Assembly: GCA_903885525.1 (NCBI GenBank)
Contig: CAISJA010000353.1
Span: 1 to 5,489, forward strand
Length of the DNA: 5,489 bases
Reading direction: 5' to 3'
Source: an uncultured Opitutaceae bacterium
GTDB lineage: Bacteria > Verrucomicrobiota > Verrucomicrobiia > Opitutales > Opitutaceae
The position numbers and the translations under genes were made by a program. The notes beneath the pieces were generated by a model. The model did no database searches. It was not told the origin of the DNA and was given only the letters and a program-made list of their open reading frames with translations. Below, in pieces: positions 4,580 through 5,489 of the stretch. Positions within the stretch are counted from its first letter, which is position 1. Every line of letters begins with the position of its first letter.

Positions 4580-5489
4580 AGGGCCTCGGCGAGGGCGGCA
4601 ATGATGTCGCCGGCCGGCTCGGTGCCGAGGGCGAGGCGCAGCAGGTCGGGATTGAGGCCGTGGGCGGCGAGCTCGGCCCGGCCGGGGGCGGTGGTGACGA
4701 GGTCGTAGTGCGCCAGGTACATGAACGGGCAGATCAGCGTGGTCTGCATGCCGAAGCTCGGGCCCTTCGGCAGGCGCAACCGGTCGTAGAATCTTTCCAG
4801 CGAACCGCGGAGGGTGAAGGTGAGCAGGCCGCCCACGGCCCCAGGGTGGCGGGCGAGGCGGAGGTAGTGGGCGCGGGAGGCGGGATGCAGCGCCCAGCAG
4901 ACCTCGCCCACGGCAGGATGGGTCGAAAGGAAGCCGACCACCTGCGGCACGTTGGCGTGGATTTTCTCCAGCACCGATTCCGTGCGGGCGATCTGGGTGG
5001 CGAGGACGGCGAGATCGCGCGGGTAGACCGGCTCGAGGAGGTCCGGCAGGCGGGCGCGCAGGGCCGCGGCGTCCGGGCCGGCGGGGTTCACCACGGCCAG
5101 GCCGGCGACCAAGTCGCCTTCGCTGGCGGTGTACTTGGTCAGGCTGGTCACCACGAGGTCCGCATGGGGCAGCACCTCGAGATTGTAGATCGAGACCACG
5201 GAGGGATCGAGCAGCAGGCGCACGCCGTGCTGGCGGCAGAGGGCGGCGAGAGCGGGCACATCCGGCGTCTGGATGAGGGGGTTGGTGGGCACCTCGGCGA
5301 TGACGCCGGCAATTTCGGTCCCGCGGGCGGCAAAAAGCCGGGCGAGCGCCGCCTGGTCGAAAACATCGCCCACATGGATGTAGTCGGACGGCGTGGCGGT
5401 GTGCTTTTTCAGCAGGGCAATGGTGTCGAGGTAGAGCCAGCCGAGCTGCACCCAGGCGGTGCGCCCGCGCGCGGCCTGCAGTTCGGAGA
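4573..5489 (-). CDS. PLP-dependent trans-sulfuration enzyme, cystathionine gamma-synthase family (5' end cut by the window)
   Basis: The frame is open to the right edge (residues ESL-type start missing; SELQAARGRTAW precedes the first in-frame GTG at 5451), so only the C-terminal 305 or so residues are seen and the true start lies outside. The fold type I Cys/Met-metabolism PLP family is shown by EVPTNPLIQTPD, by LLLDPSVVS, whose Asp (5206-5208) should pair with the pyridine nitrogen, and by TSLTKYTASEGDLVAG, whose Lys (5134-5136) should form the Schiff base 24 residues later, the family spacing. Members make or break cystathionine or release sulfide from homoserine esters in methionine and cysteine metabolism. 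The Lys motif reads SLTKYTASEGD rather than the common SATKY-GGHSD, and the late segment FGMQTTLICPF is also divergent; it recalls fungal-type cystathionine gamma-synthases. The exact reaction (gamma-synthase, gamma-lyase or sulfhydrylase) cannot be assigned. Confidence 0.8.
   Translation of the reverse strand, partial: SELQAARGRTAWVQLGWLYLDTIALLKKHTATPSDYIHVGDVFDQAALARLFAARGTEIAGVIAEVPTNPLIQTPDVPALAALCRQHGVRLLLDPSVVSIYNLEVLPHADLVVTSLTKYTASEGDLVAGLAVVNPAGPDAAALRARLPDLLEPVYPRDLAVLATQIARTESVLEKIHANVPQVVGFLSTHPAVGEVCWALHPASRAHYLRLARHPGAVGGLLTFTLRGSLERFYDRLRLPKGPSFGMQTTLICPFMYLAHYDLVTTAPGRAELAAHGLNPDLLRLALGTEPAGDIIAALAEALA

Overview
The window is a GC-rich stretch of bacterial chromosome (roughly two-thirds or more G+C by eye). 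It holds five protein genes, two of them cut by the window edges, and one long, unusual intergenic region. Codon use is strongly GC-biased throughout. This produces long open antisense shadow frames that are not genes. The proteins do not fix the organism. The very high GC, the gene styles and the dyad-rich intergenic DNA would fit an Opitutaceae-like Verrucomicrobiota member, but that is only an inference from general familiarity. No 16S rRNA or other phylogenetic marker is present.

Left third (1-2057, minus strand): a two-gene unit that reads leftward, hoxE then hoxF, separated by 3 nt. HoxE is the NuoE-like [2Fe-2S] subunit and HoxF the NADH/FMN-binding diaphorase subunit of a bidirectional, NAD(H)-linked [NiFe]-hydrogenase of the cyanobacterial HoxEFUYH type. 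HoxF runs off the left edge just after its last iron-sulfur cysteine. The remaining hox genes (U, Y, H), if present, would lie beyond that edge.

Middle (2058-2755): about 700 bp with no convincing gene, between the divergent hoxE and MATE genes. From left to right it holds a block of GC-rich hairpins near hoxE that resembles a dispersed intergenic repeat, a sharp AT-rich island (about 26% GC over 2331-2400) with a possible leftward promoter, a near-perfect intrinsic terminator pointing left, and a hairpin-dense leader in front of the MATE gene. The terminator has no recognised gene upstream of it. That makes an unannotated small RNA or short transcript on the minus strand the main open question in the window.

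Right half: a plus-strand MATE-family drug/cation antiporter (2756-4093) converges on a small minus-strand DUF167/YggU-family gene (4164-4436). Upstream of that gene on the same strand is the C-terminal part of a PLP-dependent trans-sulfuration enzyme of the cystathionine gamma-synthase family (4573 to the right edge). These three genes look like ordinary chromosomal genes with no evident functional link to the hox pair. I see no mobile element, CRISPR array, tRNA, rRNA or phage gene, and no clear evidence of a novel multi-gene system.
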